From: Microbacterium terregens
GTDB taxonomy: Bacteria > Pseudomonadota > Alphaproteobacteria > Sphingomonadales > Sphingomonadaceae
Assembly (NCBI RefSeq): GCF_027922045.1
Contig: NZ_BSEX01000020.1
Span: 38,494-102,493 of the forward strand
Reading direction: 5' to 3'
Length of the DNA: 64,000 nt
In this document: piece by piece, positions 1 through 9,343 of the stretch
Layout of the letters: every line of letters starts with the position of its first letter
How positions within the stretch are numbered: the stretch's first letter is position 1
Position numbers and translations under genes: made by a program
Notes under the pieces: generated by a model
Database searches by the model: none
Seen by the model: the letters and a program-made list of their open reading frames with translations, nothing else
Told to the model about the DNA's origin: nothing

Positions 1-98
1 CCGAGGACGCGCCACACCGCAACATCCGATAGTCGCCTAGCTTTGCGCTTGTGCGTGCGCCTTCCCGATCGATCGACCCGAACGCCAGGGAGCCTGCT

Positions 99-1205
99 AT
101 GGAAGTTGCACGACGTGATCTCATCCTATCGGCCGCCGCACTCGCACTCAGTCCCCGCGCCTTCGCGGCCGAGCGCCCGAACCGCCCCTTGGGCTATGCG
201 ATCGTAGGGCTCGGCTACTACGGCCTGAACGTCATCATCCCGCAATTCAAAAATTGCGAGCACAGCCGCCTGGCAGCGGTCGTCAGCGGCGACCCCGCCA
301 AAGCAAAGAAGGTGGCAGCCGAACACGGCCTGTCCCCCCGCTCCATCTACTCCTACGCGAACTTCGACAGGATCCGCGACAATCCCGACGTGGACATCGT
401 CTATGTCTGCCTGCCCAACTCCCTGCACGCGGAATACACGATCCGCGCCGCCAAGGCGGGCAAGCACGTGATGTGCGAGAAGCCGATGGCTGTCTCCGTC
501 GCCGAATGCGAAGCGATGATCGCCGCCTGCAAGGCGGCGAACCGCAAGCTGATGATCGGCTATCGCTCCCATTTCGAGCCGTTCAACCTGGAGGCCATGC
601 GCCTGGCGCGCGCCGGTGAGGCAGGAAAAATCCGCTACGTCCGGTCCGAACACGGCTTCGTGCAGGGCGATCCATCGGCATGGCGGCTGAAAAAGGCGAT
701 GTCGGGCGGCGGCTCGCTGATGGACATGGGCGTCTACAGCCTGCAGGCCGCACGCTACATGACCGGTGAGGAACCCGTGGCGGTGACCGCGCGGGAGTCG
801 ACCGACCGCAAGGACCCACGCTTTACCGAGGTCGAGGACATCATCGACTGGACGCTCGAATTTCCTTCCGGCGCGATCGCCAGTTGCCAGTCGATGTACA
901 GCGCCTACCAGAACCACATCCTGCTGATGGGCGACAAGGGCCGCATCGAGCTGGAGCCGGCGACCCGCTATGATGGCAACCGCATGTGGTTGGGCAAGGA
1001 TGGACGCGAGCGCGAGGTGACGCCGCCGCCCGGTCCCGGCAAGACGCAGTTCGCGGGCCAGCTCGACCATCTCGTCCAATGCGTCCGTACCGGTCAGGAG
1101 CCGATCGTGTCGGGCGAAGAAGGCCTGCGCGACATGCGCATCGTCGAGGCCATTTATCGCTCTGCGCGCGAGGGCCGGACCATTCGGCTCGACGGACGTA
1201 CCTGA
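99..1205 (+). CDS. Tat-exported Gfo/Idh/MocA oxidoreductase, glucose-fructose oxidoreductase-like
   Basis: The 368-residue product starts with a twin-arginine leader (ARRDLILSAAALAL, cleavage near AFA), so it should be folded with its cofactor and exported to the periplasm. The Rossmann motif is GLGYYG near residue 35. The Gfo/Idh signature HVMCEKPMA follows near residue 130, and the C-terminal half has GGGSLMDMGVY and the sheet of the GFO_IDH_MocA_C fold. Long stretches resemble Zymomonas glucose-fructose oxidoreductase, which oxidises glucose while reducing fructose with tightly bound NADP. The substrate here is not proven and could be another aldose. I chose ATG at 99 over GTG at 51 because AGGGAG lies seven bases upstream and the Tat leader then begins the protein. 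It is followed by a strong bidirectional terminator and a convergent receptor gene. Confidence 0.88.
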   Translation: MEVARRDLILSAAALALSPRAFAAERPNRPLGYAIVGLGYYGLNVIIPQFKNCEHSRLAAVVSGDPAKAKKVAAEHGLSPRSIYSYANFDRIRDNPDVDIVYVCLPNSLHAEYTIRAAKAGKHVMCEKPMAVSVAECEAMIAACKAANRKLMIGYRSHFEPFNLEAMRLARAGEAGKIRYVRSEHGFVQGDPSAWRLKKAMSGGGSLMDMGVYSLQAARYMTGEEPVAVTARESTDRKDPRFTEVEDIIDWTLEFPSGAIASCQSMYSAYQNHILLMGDKGRIELEPATRYDGNRMWLGKDGREREVTPPPGPGKTQFAGQLDHLVQCVRTGQEPIVSGEEGLRDMRIVEAIYRSAREGRTIRLDGRT

Positions 1206-1288
1206 GCAACCACGGGCGCTGGGCGGGGTTGATCCGCTCCACCAGTGCCCCCCACTGCCGGCCAGACTGGCCGACCCGCCACAAACGA

Positions 1289-1314
1289 CAACGCCGCCCC
1301 GAGGGGCGGCGTTG
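1289..1314. terminator. bidirectional rho-independent-like terminator
   Basis: A perfect 12-bp stem (CAACGCCGCCCC / GGGGCGGCGTTG) with a GA loop lies between the convergent oxidoreductase (ends 1205) and receptor (ends 1341) genes. No long T-tract follows, as is common in GC-rich genomes. Confidence 0.75.
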
Positions 1315-1340
1315 CGCGTTCTTCGTGCGGATGGCGGCGC

Positions 1341-4300
1341 TTAGAAGCGTCCGCGCACGCCGACCAAGACGGTGCGGCCTGGATTATATTCGCTGAACGT
1401 CGCGTTCGGGAACTGGAAGTACGAGCTCTGTGCTTCCTTGTTGATGTTGATCACGTTCACCACGACGGTCGGCAGATAATCGTTGCCCAGGATCTTGCCG
1501 AGATCGATGTTGCCCGAGAAATCGAGCTGACCGTAGTTGCGGCCGATGATCGCGGCATCCGGGATACCGTTCTGGTTCAAGCCCGAGTTCACCGAACCTT
1601 CGTTGTAGGTGTAGGTCAGGCGTGCCGACAGGCCGTTGCCTTCGTAGTAGCCGGTCAGCGTGTAGGTGGTCGGCGAGACGCCCAGTGCGACCGGCGCAAC
1701 GGTTCCCTCGCCGCGCTGATCGATCAGGGTTAGGTTGCCCTGCACGCCGAAGCCTTCGACGCCGATCAGGCGGGTGGCGAAGTCGAGCGGCTGGGTGACC
1801 TGGAACTCGAGCCCGTTGACCTTGAGCTTCCCGTCCGCGTTCACCTGCTGCTGAAGCTGGATCGGAACGTCCTCAGGCCGGATACCTGCCGGGGTGGCGC
1901 GATCGATCAGAGCCTGCTGCTGCGCCGCGGTGAGCGAAGCGAAGGTGATCCCGAAGGGGGCCAGCGTCGAGAACGGCGCAGTGGTGATGCCGTTGATCGT
2001 GAAGCCGGTGATCGACTTGCGGAATGCCGCAAACGCGATCACGCCTTCGCCACCCGTGTAATATTCGAAGCCGAGGTCGATGTTGTCCGAGATGTACGGG
2101 TCGAGCGCGTTGTTCCCGAGCGTGCCGACGTCCGCCGACGGCTGGACGAACGATGCACCCGGCAGCAGCTGGTTGGGGTCCGGACGGGTCATCGTCCGGG
2201 AGATCGAGGCACGCGCCACCGCCTTGTCGCCGAAGCTGTAGGCGAGGCTCGCCGAGGGCAGGAAGTTCGAATAAAGGCGCTGCGTCCGTGCGAAGTTCAC
2301 GATCGTCGGATAGCAGGAGCCGTCGAGCACGAACGTGGGGCTCTCGCCCGGGCAGGTAACGCCGCCCCGAACGTTCAGCGGGTTCGGGATCGTCGTCCGG
2401 CCGCCGACCCGCTGGTCGGTACGAACATAGCGGATGCCGCCGTTCAGGCGCAGCGTGTCGCCATCGCGCACATCGAACACGCCGTTCATTTCGATGAACG
2501 TGCCGGTCACCTTTTCGCGGATCAGGCCGCCGTTGGCGCCGCTGCTGCCGGCACCGGTCTCCGTCGCCCCGGCAAGCAACTCGTCATAGTTGGTCGCATC
2601 CTTGAACCTGTTCCAGTCGACCGTGACGAAGCCGGCGCCGGTGGGCATGAGGAAGCCCGGCACCGCTGCGGTCGGAACCAGCGACCCGCCATAGCTGAGC
2701 GGCGGCAGTCCGGTCGAGAAGCCGGTCCCGTAGGCCGGATAGGACGGATATCCCGGGGGCGTGGCCGTACCGGGCAGGTTGGCGCCGTCGCAGACCGGCT
2801 GACGGTTCGGACCGGGCAGGACGACATTGGGATTGTTGCCGCAAACCGCTGCCTGCCACGGGTTGGTGTTGTCGAACGGCGTGATCCGCCGGCTGGTGTC
2901 GTCATAGGCCGCGCCTACACGGACGCTGAACCGCGACTCGTCGCCGAACAACAGGCTGCCGCGGACGCCCTTGGTCTCGGTCTCGCGCTCTTCGCCATTG
3001 AGGTTCAGGCGGCCGCCACCGGCCCAGCCAAAGCTGGCCGGATTATTCAGGTCGATGTTGGGCGAGATATCCGGGATGCCGCCGTCGTTGGTGTAGTCCA
3101 CCGTCACGCCGCTGTTGGGTGGCGTAATGACGAGAACGGTCGGGCTTTCCCGACGGAAGGTGCTCTTCGTATAGTTCGCCTGCAGGTCGCCCTTGATGAA
3201 GTCGTTGATGACGAACTCCATACCCGGGTTGACACCCCAGTAATCCTGACGGTCCTTGTACGGGCGGAATTCGAGGAAGAACTGCGAATTGGCGTAAGTA
3301 CCGCTGGTGACGGTGCAGCCGTCAGAACAGTCGGACTTGTCGTAGGTGGTGTTGAGCGGGATGGCGGCGCCATTGCGGACCGCCCAATTCATTGCCGAAC
3401 GCTGGAAGTCGGTGTCCCGCTTGGCGTACATGCCGTCGACATAGAAGTGCAGCGCATCGCTCGGCCGCCATTCCACGGATACCAGGCCGTTATAGCGGGT
3501 GCGTTCCCCGATCTCGGTACGTGGGCGGCCCAGGCGCGGCAGCAGGCCGTTGTCGAGCTGCTCGATCGTGGCGCCCGGATTGTTGGCGAGGAGAAACGCC
3601 TGGTCGATCACCGTGCCTGGCGTGAGGCCGTTGCCGGCGTTGACCGGAACGGTGCCGGGGATGGTCCAGTTGCCGCCGCCGGTGTTGTTGCGGGTCGGGC
3701 TGCTGCTCTGCGCGGCGGTCAGGTTCGGGTTGGTCCAGCCGATCGTCTCAAAGCCGTCGACCCGGAAGCGGTTCTTGACCGCCGCGCCGCCGACCAGGAT
3801 GCCAAAGTCGCCGAACGTGGCGCTCGCCAGGACGTGCCCACGATAGCCCCACTTGTCAGCCGAGCTCACCTTCGAACCCTGGAGGCCGTAGCTGATATAG
3901 GGCTTGGGATTGTCGAAGGGCCGAGCCGAGCGCAGGTTCACGGTGCCGGCCGCACCGCCCTCAATCTGGCTGGCAGTGGGCGACTTGCTGACGGTCAGCT
4001 GGGTGAACAGCTCGGTCGGGATCAGGTCGAGATCGACCTCGCGGTTCGTGCTCTGCGCATCGAACCGCACGGACGCGATGGCAACCGGCGCACCGTTCAG
4101 CAGCACGCGCGTGAAGTTGGTGCCCAGGCCGCGGATCGCCACGTTCGCGCCTTCGCCCGTCACTTCACGGCTGATGGTCACGCCCGGGATGCGGTTCACC
4201 GACTCCGCGATGTTGGTGTCCGGGAACTTGCCGATATCCTCGGCGAAGATCGTGTCGGTGAAGCCGATCGAGTTGCGCTTGGCGTTGGTCTGGCTCTGCA

Positions 4301-4559
4301 GCGATGCGCGGTAGCCGGTGACGACGATGTCTTCATTGCCGGTGGCAGAAGGGTCCGCCGGTGCCTGCGCCGCGTCGTCGATGGCGGTAGGCTGGGTCTG
4401 TCCGGCGCCGTCCTGGGTCGGGGCGCCTGCTTCCGTAGTCGCGCTGCTCGAGGAAGAGGCGGTGGGCTCTCCCTGGGTCTGGGCCATTGCAGGCCAGGCG
4501 ACGGTGGTAAGCAAAAGCGCGGCAAAGCCGCTCGCGCGGCGAATCGGTACAGTCCGCAT
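1341..4559 (-). CDS. TonB-dependent receptor (carbohydrate type)
   Basis: The 1072-residue outer-membrane receptor has a signal peptide (residues 1-26, ending AMAQ), a low-complexity Ser/Thr/Ala/Gln stretch, and then a plug domain starting at DIVVTGYRASL with the typical GKFPDTNIAESVNRIPGV and IRGLG motifs. A long beta-barrel ends in the terminal phenylalanine GVRGRF. This is the oligosaccharide-uptake type common in Caulobacterales and Sphingomonadales. It should import xylan- or glucuronoxylan-derived oligosaccharides through TonB-ExbBD energy, inferred from its neighbours (GH35, MFS, ManD, GH67). The ribosome site GGAGAGGAA precedes the ATG. A perfect LacI-type operator sits 65-78 bases upstream, so this gene probably has its own inducible promoter and is not just the tail of the upstream operon. 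Confidence 0.92.
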   Translation of the reverse strand: MRTVPIRRASGFAALLLTTVAWPAMAQTQGEPTASSSSSATTEAGAPTQDGAGQTQPTAIDDAAQAPADPSATGNEDIVVTGYRASLQSQTNAKRNSIGFTDTIFAEDIGKFPDTNIAESVNRIPGVTISREVTGEGANVAIRGLGTNFTRVLLNGAPVAIASVRFDAQSTNREVDLDLIPTELFTQLTVSKSPTASQIEGGAAGTVNLRSARPFDNPKPYISYGLQGSKVSSADKWGYRGHVLASATFGDFGILVGGAAVKNRFRVDGFETIGWTNPNLTAAQSSSPTRNNTGGGNWTIPGTVPVNAGNGLTPGTVIDQAFLLANNPGATIEQLDNGLLPRLGRPRTEIGERTRYNGLVSVEWRPSDALHFYVDGMYAKRDTDFQRSAMNWAVRNGAAIPLNTTYDKSDCSDGCTVTSGTYANSQFFLEFRPYKDRQDYWGVNPGMEFVINDFIKGDLQANYTKSTFRRESPTVLVITPPNSGVTVDYTNDGGIPDISPNIDLNNPASFGWAGGGRLNLNGEERETETKGVRGSLLFGDESRFSVRVGAAYDDTSRRITPFDNTNPWQAAVCGNNPNVVLPGPNRQPVCDGANLPGTATPPGYPSYPAYGTGFSTGLPPLSYGGSLVPTAAVPGFLMPTGAGFVTVDWNRFKDATNYDELLAGATETGAGSSGANGGLIREKVTGTFIEMNGVFDVRDGDTLRLNGGIRYVRTDQRVGGRTTIPNPLNVRGGVTCPGESPTFVLDGSCYPTIVNFARTQRLYSNFLPSASLAYSFGDKAVARASISRTMTRPDPNQLLPGASFVQPSADVGTLGNNALDPYISDNIDLGFEYYTGGEGVIAFAAFRKSITGFTINGITTAPFSTLAPFGITFASLTAAQQQALIDRATPAGIRPEDVPIQLQQQVNADGKLKVNGLEFQVTQPLDFATRLIGVEGFGVQGNLTLIDQRGEGTVAPVALGVSPTTYTLTGYYEGNGLSARLTYTYNEGSVNSGLNQNGIPDAAIIGRNYGQLDFSGNIDLGKILGNDYLPTVVVNVININKEAQSSYFQFPNATFSEYNPGRTVLVGVRGRF

Positions 4560-4623
4560 GGGTTCCTCTCCCTGTGAAGCCGGGGCGTGGACCGCCCTCG
4601 TTTCTGGATGTGCTATGCTTTAC

Positions 4624-4637
4624 TGGTAGCGCTACCC
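4624..4637. promoter_or_regulatory. LacI-family-type operator upstream of TonB receptor
   Basis: TGGTAGCGCTACCC contains the perfect 12-bp palindrome GGTAGCGCTACC with the central CG typical of LacI/GalR-family operators. It resembles the xylose-responsive boxes known from Caulobacter and Xanthomonas. On the minus strand it lies just downstream of a possible -35 box (TTGCGC, complement of 4639-4644), while the -10 box is unclear. Regulator identity is inference. Confidence 0.7.
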
Positions 4638-4741
4638 AGCGCAAGCACGTTTTTTTACACGACGTTGCTATCGATGTTCGCATTGCAGCCCGGTGTCACC
4701 TTGCAGACACGGCGACCTCTTGGGCCACCCGCCGAGGTACG

Positions 4742-6373
4742 TCACCGGTAGCGGTACAAACGTACTCTCTGGATCCCCCATTGCCCCGCCGGCAGCCGGA
4801 TGTGGCGCCCTTGGTGCGTCTGGTCGCCGTTCAGCAGGCGTCCCGCCACCCACTGGCCAGCGGCGTTGAACACGCCCTCTTCCGCGCGTTCGATCCCGGC
4901 GAGCGATGGCCCCTCTCCCGCACCGGCGAACCTAACCGTGATCCCCTGCCCCGCGATCAGATACTCGTCCGCTCCGATCTGGATCACCATGCCGCCGTAG
5001 CCGGCGGTCTCCGGGGTCATGGCAGGCCGCTCGATGTCCGCGAAGGCCACGGTGAAGCGGTAGTTGCCCATCCGCCGGGCCTGCGGCTCGTAATCGAGCG
5101 TATCGTCATAACGCTGCCGCGGCTTGAAGCCGGCGATCCGGTCGCTGCCCTGCGCCTGCAGGATGTACGACTGGAGCTGTCGCAGCACGCCATATGCTGC
5201 TCCGAGCTCGCCCGGCGCATCGTCCACGGAGTCGATCGAGAACGGCCCGAAGCCGATCGCGTCCCGCTCGCCAAAGGCATAGAAGGCGTTGGCCGGCACG
5301 ATCGGATTGTCGGCGTTGTGCGCCTCCGGCACGAACAGCGGATTGTCCGGCCGGTGATAGCGATCGACGATCTGGGTGAAGTTCGAGAAATAGATGTCGG
5401 GCGCGAGCAGGTCGATCGAGGGCGCCCCGGCCTTCCACACGTCGATCAGGTGCGGCAACGGGCCGCCGCTCGGATATTGGCCGGGCGCGCGTCCCGGTCG
5501 ATTGAGCGCGACGTTCACGTACATCGGCAGCGCATAGGCCGCCTTGCCCGCGCGGGCGAGCGCATCGGCGAAGCGCGCATAGTGCCAGGCGGTGAATACC
5601 TCCGCCGCGGCGTCGCCGTCGCCGAACAGCTCCGTCCAGCTGCCCTGGGTGCGGGCACCGCGCTCTAGCCACATCGCCTTCATCTCCGGCACCAGCGTGT
5701 CGCGGTGCTGGGCGAGATAGGTGGTGAGTTCCGCCGGCACCGGCTGCGCGAAGGCTGCATTGGCGGCGGAGGAATAGTCCCGCGCCACCGGGAGCATGCC
5801 GATCTCGTTCTCCACCTGCACCATCACCACGGTGTTCCGGTCGCCGTCGACCGCCTTCAGGTGCGCGAGCATCGCCGCATAGGCGCGCGCATCCGCGCGG
5901 ATCATCTCCTCGCCAAACGTCGACAGGATCTCCACCGACTGCCCGTTGGGCAGCCCTGCCCGCGGGAAACGCGCCTGATCGCGCTTCACCCATCCGGGCA
6001 CATAGGTGGACATGGAATTCTTGTAGGCGCCGAACCAGAGCAGCACGAGCTTCAGGTCGTTCGCGCGCGCCTCGCGGATCATGGAGTCCAGGCTGGACCA
6101 GTCGAACCGCCCCTCGACCGGCTCGATCAACTCCCAGGAGACCGGCGCGAGCACCGTGTTGAGGTTCATCGCGCGCAGCTTGGCCCAGTGCGGCGCCATA
6201 TAGGTCGCGCTGGAGGCTGCCGAATTGCTGAGCTCGCCGGCGATCAGGAGCATCGGCTTGCCGTCGACGACAAGCTGGGTCGCCTCGCCATTGCGCTCGA
6301 GGCGCGGCGTCTCGGCCAGAACAGGCGTGGCGATGAGGAGCGTTGCACCCAGTCTTGCAGCGATATGCTTCAC
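4742..6373 (-). CDS. GH35-family beta-galactosidase-like enzyme (with C-terminal DUF5597-type region)
   Basis: The 543-residue protein has a signal peptide (about residues 1-20, ending VLAE), then a GH35 TIM barrel: NTVLAPVSWELIEPVEG, LWFGAYKNS, the acid/base glutamate in VQVENEIG, and a second glutamate in LFVPEAHNADNP that fits the nucleophile. The C-terminal beta region matches the small GH35 subgroup that carries a DUF5597 tail. It likely removes terminal galactose, or a related sugar, from hemicellulose side chains in the periplasm. I chose the GTG at 6373 because AAGGGAA lies seven bases upstream and the leader then begins at once; the longer reading from 6415 overlaps the MFS stop. It is third in the manD-MFS-GH35 operon. 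Two paralogues lie at 38261-39880 and 45475-47094. Confidence 0.85.
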   Translation of the reverse strand: MKHIAARLGATLLIATPVLAETPRLERNGEATQLVVDGKPMLLIAGELSNSAASSATYMAPHWAKLRAMNLNTVLAPVSWELIEPVEGRFDWSSLDSMIREARANDLKLVLLWFGAYKNSMSTYVPGWVKRDQARFPRAGLPNGQSVEILSTFGEEMIRADARAYAAMLAHLKAVDGDRNTVVMVQVENEIGMLPVARDYSSAANAAFAQPVPAELTTYLAQHRDTLVPEMKAMWLERGARTQGSWTELFGDGDAAAEVFTAWHYARFADALARAGKAAYALPMYVNVALNRPGRAPGQYPSGGPLPHLIDVWKAGAPSIDLLAPDIYFSNFTQIVDRYHRPDNPLFVPEAHNADNPIVPANAFYAFGERDAIGFGPFSIDSVDDAPGELGAAYGVLRQLQSYILQAQGSDRIAGFKPRQRYDDTLDYEPQARRMGNYRFTVAFADIERPAMTPETAGYGGMVIQIGADEYLIAGQGITVRFAGAGEGPSLAGIERAEEGVFNAAGQWVAGRLLNGDQTHQGRHIRLPAGQWGIQRVRLYRYR

Positions 6374-6411
6374 GTCAGTTCCCTTGTTCGGTCGGCGACG
6401 GCGGAGAAGGC

Positions 6412-7728
6412 TCATTGCGCGATCTTCACGTCGCGGTAGCGCGGGTTGAGGAGGTGGAAGACCAGCAGCGCGACCAGGTAGGCGACGCCGCAGGCGACGA
6501 AGAACGGGCCGTAGCTGCCGACCTTGTCGAGCAGCGCGCCCAGCGTCTTAGACGCCAGGAAGCCGCCGACCGCGCCCGCGAAGCCACCCAGGCCGATCAA
6601 CGTTCCCTGGGCGTAGCGGGGGAACTGGTCCCCCGGCAGCGCAAACAAGTTGGTCGAAAAACCCTGGTGCGCCGCGCAGGCGAGGCCGATCAGCGCCACG
6701 GCGATCCAGATGCTGCTCGCCTGTGCCGCAAACATCACCGGCAGCGCGAACAGCGCACACACCAACATCGCGCGCTTGCGGGCGCTTCCCGCGGAGGCAC
6801 CCCGCTTCAGCTGGCGCGACGAGTACCAGCCGCCGGCCACCGCACCCAGATCCGCCAGGATGTAGATCGCCACCAACGGCGGGCCGAAACTCTTGAGGTC
6901 ATAGCCGTAGCGGGTGTGAAAGAAGTCCGGCAGCCAGAAGAGGAAGGTCCACCAGACCGGGTCGATCAGGAAGCGGCCGGCCATGTAGGCCCAGGCCTCC
7001 CTATGGCGCAGCACGGACAGGAAACCGGCACGACCGCTGTCGTCCGCCGGCTCCGCCTCGATCCAGGCGCGCTCCTCGGTCGTGATGCGCGGATGGCGAC
7101 CCGGCGGATGATAGAGGCGCCACCAGGCCACGAGCCAGACGATGTTGAAGAGGCCGGTGACGATGAACGCCCAACGCCAGTCGAGAACCAGGTCGGCGAC
7201 GATGAAGCCGACCAGCAACGGTGTCACGACAGCACCGACATTGGCGCCGGCGTTGAAGATGCCGATCGCGAGCGCGCGTTCCTTCTTGGGGAACCATTGC
7301 GAGGCGGCGGCGAGCGCGGAGGGATAGGTCCCCGCCTCCCCGAACGCGAGCGGGATGCGGGCGACGACGAAGCCGGCGGTGGAGGTGACCAGCGTCTGCG
7401 CGAAGTGGCCGACCGTCCAGCTGCCCATCGCCAGCAGATAGCCCCATCGCGGTCCCACCCGGTCGATCAGCCAGCCGAACAGCAGGAAGCCGACGCCATA
7501 GAAGACCTGAAAGTAGCCGGTGATGTCGGCATAGCCGGAGTTGGTCCAGCCGTAGAGGCCCTGCAACTGCGGCTTCAGCACGCCCAGCACCAGCCGGTCG
7601 ATGTAGCTGAGCACCACGGCGGTAAACAGGAGGCCGCAGATCACCCAGCGGATGCGCCCGCGCGGCGGCCGCACCGCATGCGCGGCGGTTTCCGGCGCCT
7701 GTGCGGCGGCTTGGGTGAACTCGCTCAC
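6412..7728 (-). CDS. MFS transporter, anion:cation symporter family, hexuronate-type
   Basis: The 438-residue inner-membrane carrier has twelve predicted membrane segments. It opens with the ACS-family pattern VVLSYIDRLVLGVLKPQLQ and has the loop signatures GWLIDRVGPRWGY and GEAGTYPSALAAASQWFPKKERALAIGIFNAG. These match ExuT/GudP-like carriers of hexuronates and aldonates. It lies between D-mannonate dehydratase and a GH35 enzyme and opposite a GH67 alpha-glucuronidase, so the likely cargo is glucuronate (or its 4-O-methyl form) released from glucuronoxylan; the exact cargo is inferred. The start is GTG, one base after the manD stop, with GGAG upstream, which implies translational coupling. 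Confidence 0.87.
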   Translation of the reverse strand: MSEFTQAAAQAPETAAHAVRPPRGRIRWVICGLLFTAVVLSYIDRLVLGVLKPQLQGLYGWTNSGYADITGYFQVFYGVGFLLFGWLIDRVGPRWGYLLAMGSWTVGHFAQTLVTSTAGFVVARIPLAFGEAGTYPSALAAASQWFPKKERALAIGIFNAGANVGAVVTPLLVGFIVADLVLDWRWAFIVTGLFNIVWLVAWWRLYHPPGRHPRITTEERAWIEAEPADDSGRAGFLSVLRHREAWAYMAGRFLIDPVWWTFLFWLPDFFHTRYGYDLKSFGPPLVAIYILADLGAVAGGWYSSRQLKRGASAGSARKRAMLVCALFALPVMFAAQASSIWIAVALIGLACAAHQGFSTNLFALPGDQFPRYAQGTLIGLGGFAGAVGGFLASKTLGALLDKVGSYGPFFVACGVAYLVALLVFHLLNPRYRDVKIAQ

Positions 7729-7729
7729 C

Positions 7730-8941
7730 TCACCAGCTCCACAAGGTACCGTCCTCCAGCCGGTTCACCGGCAGGAAGGCGCGCTTGTACGCGTGGGTGC
7801 TGGCCAGTTCCTCGTCGATGTCGACGCCCAGGCCAGGCTTGTCGCCCGGGTGCATCAGCCCGTTCGCGAAGGAATAGGCGTGCGGGAAGACGCGGTCGGT
7901 CTCCTCCGTGTGCGGCATGTGTTCCTGGATGCCGAAGTTCGGGATCGAGAGGCCGAAATGCAGCGCCGCGGCCATGCAGATGGGGCTGAGGTCGGTTGCG
8001 CCATGACTGCCGGTGCGGACCTGATACAGGTCGGCAAGCGCCGCGATCCGGCGCATGTGGGTGATGCCGCCGGCATGGACCACGGTCGCCCGGATATAGT
8101 CGATCCACTGGTTCTCGATCAGCGTCTTGCAGTCCCAGATCGAGTTGAAGATCTCGCCGACGGCAAGCGGCGCCGTGGTGTGCTGGCGGATCAGGCGGAA
8201 GGCGTCCTGGTTCTCGGCCGGGGTCGCATCCTCCAGCCAGAAGGGACGATAGGGCTCCAGGTCGCGGCCGAGCCGCCCCGCCTCGATCGGGGTCAGGCGA
8301 TGGTGGATGTCATGCAGCAGGTGGACGTCCCAGCCGAGTGCCTCTCGCGCGACCCGGAACAGCTCGGGGACGACGCGCAGATATTTTGAGGTCGACCAGA
8401 CGCTCTCGCTCGGCAGGTCCGCGTCGGCGGGCTCATAGCGCTCGCCGTGCTTGGCGACGCCGTAGGTGGACGGCAGCCCCGGCACGCCGCATTGCAGGCG
8501 CACGGCCAGATAGCCCTCGTCCATCGCCGCCCTGGCTGCGGCAATGGTATCGTCGATCGTCGTGCCGTTGGCATGGGCATAGACCATGCACCCCTCTCGC
8601 GCGGCACCGCCGAGCAACTGGTAGACGGGAAGCCCCGCGATCTTGCCCTTGATGTCCCACAGCGCCATGTCGACGGCTGCGATCGCGGTCATGGTGACGG
8701 GGCCGCGCCGCCAGTACGCACCCTTGTAGAGATACTGCCAGATGTCCTCGATCTGGTGCGCCTCGCGCCCGATCAGGCAGGGCACCACATGCTCGGCGAG
8801 GTAGCTGGCCACCGCGAGTTCCCGGCCGTTGAGCGTGGCGTCGCCTACGCCGGTGGTGCCGTCGTCGCACTCGATCTTCAGGGTGACGAAGTTGCGCCCG
8901 GGGCTGGTGACGATGACGCGGGCTTTGACGATCTTGGGCAT
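7730..8941 (-). CDS. manD: D-mannonate dehydratase, enolase superfamily (ManD/RspA type)
   Basis: The 403-residue protein has the length and layout of the enolase-superfamily mannonate dehydratases: a capping domain beginning [19 protein letters not shown] and a barrel with Mg-binding acids. Visible family stretches include [59 protein letters not shown] and [12 protein letters not shown]. The enzyme converts D-mannonate to 2-keto-3-deoxygluconate in the hexuronate pathway. Glucuronate isomerase and fructuronate reductase, which would make mannonate, are not in the window. Start ATG at 8941 follows TGAGGAA; the longer reading to 9043 has no signal. Some family members are low-activity gluconate dehydratases, so the strict substrate needs assay. 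Confidence 0.88.
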   Translation of the reverse strand: MPKIVKARVIVTSPGRNFVTLKIECDDGTTGVGDATLNGRELAVASYLAEHVVPCLIGREAHQIEDIWQYLYKGAYWRRGPVTMTAIAAVDMALWDIKGKIAGLPVYQLLGGAAREGCMVYAHANGTTIDDTIAAARAAMDEGYLAVRLQCGVPGLPSTYGVAKHGERYEPADADLPSESVWSTSKYLRVVPELFRVAREALGWDVHLLHDIHHRLTPIEAGRLGRDLEPYRPFWLEDATPAENQDAFRLIRQHTTAPLAVGEIFNSIWDCKTLIENQWIDYIRATVVHAGGITHMRRIAALADLYQVRTGSHGATDLSPICMAAALHFGLSIPNFGIQEHMPHTEETDRVFPHAYSFANGLMHPGDKPGLGVDIDEELASTHAYKRAFLPVNRLEDGTLWSW

Positions 8942-9343
8942 CGGGTTCCTCAGGCGATTTCGAGCACGACGGGCTGGAGGCCGCGGCCGTTCGAGCGGGT
9001 CAAAATGTGCAATTGGCGGATGCGATTGCCTCGCGCGTCCCATCCCGCAGCCGGAATGCGTGTGGACTGCGAGTTGCGCAGTGTCGTGATCGGACGCGCG
9101 CCAGAGGAGACTTGATTGCAGCCATACTGCCGGGCGACCGCTTCGCCCGCGCGGCTATCGAGGATCGTAGACCCGCGGCGCGCGGACGGCTGGCGGTCGC
9201 TCGGCTCGATCTTCCATTCTGCGCGCGTCACGATCCGCTCCCCGTTGCGGCCTCCGTCTTGCGCGGCTTGCCTGTTCAACTGATACCGTTACCATGGCCA
9301 GCGACGCGGCGGGCTGTCAACCGCCGCGCACCGGGAGAGAGTA
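8942..9343. other. divergent intergenic region manD / GH67
   Basis: The 402-base gap separates two divergent transcription units. The right end holds a LacI-type operator at 9281-9294. On the minus strand an open frame ends at 8950, eight bases before manD. Its last 25 or so codons (ending [18 protein letters not shown]) have the GC-rich third positions of real genes, while its upstream part does not. It may be the 3' remnant of a lost gene; I do not recognise the family and do not call it a gene. Confidence 0.5.
9281..9294. promoter_or_regulatory. LacI-family-type operator upstream of GH67
   Basis: TGATACCGTTACCA matches the nGRTAnCGnTAnCn pattern shared by the other operators in this window, with two mismatched pairs in the dyad. 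It lies 50 bases before the GH67 start and could serve both the GH67 run and the divergent manD operon. Confidence 0.6.

Noticed and set aside
3447..4577. Long plus-strand frame opposite the first TonB receptor, and similar long frames opposite other genes (for example 6343-7989, 27330-29396, 42461-45538 and 59906-63304).
   Set aside because: These are antisense shadows in GC-rich coding DNA, Arg/Ala/Gly/His-rich with no domains, while the opposite strand carries clear families.
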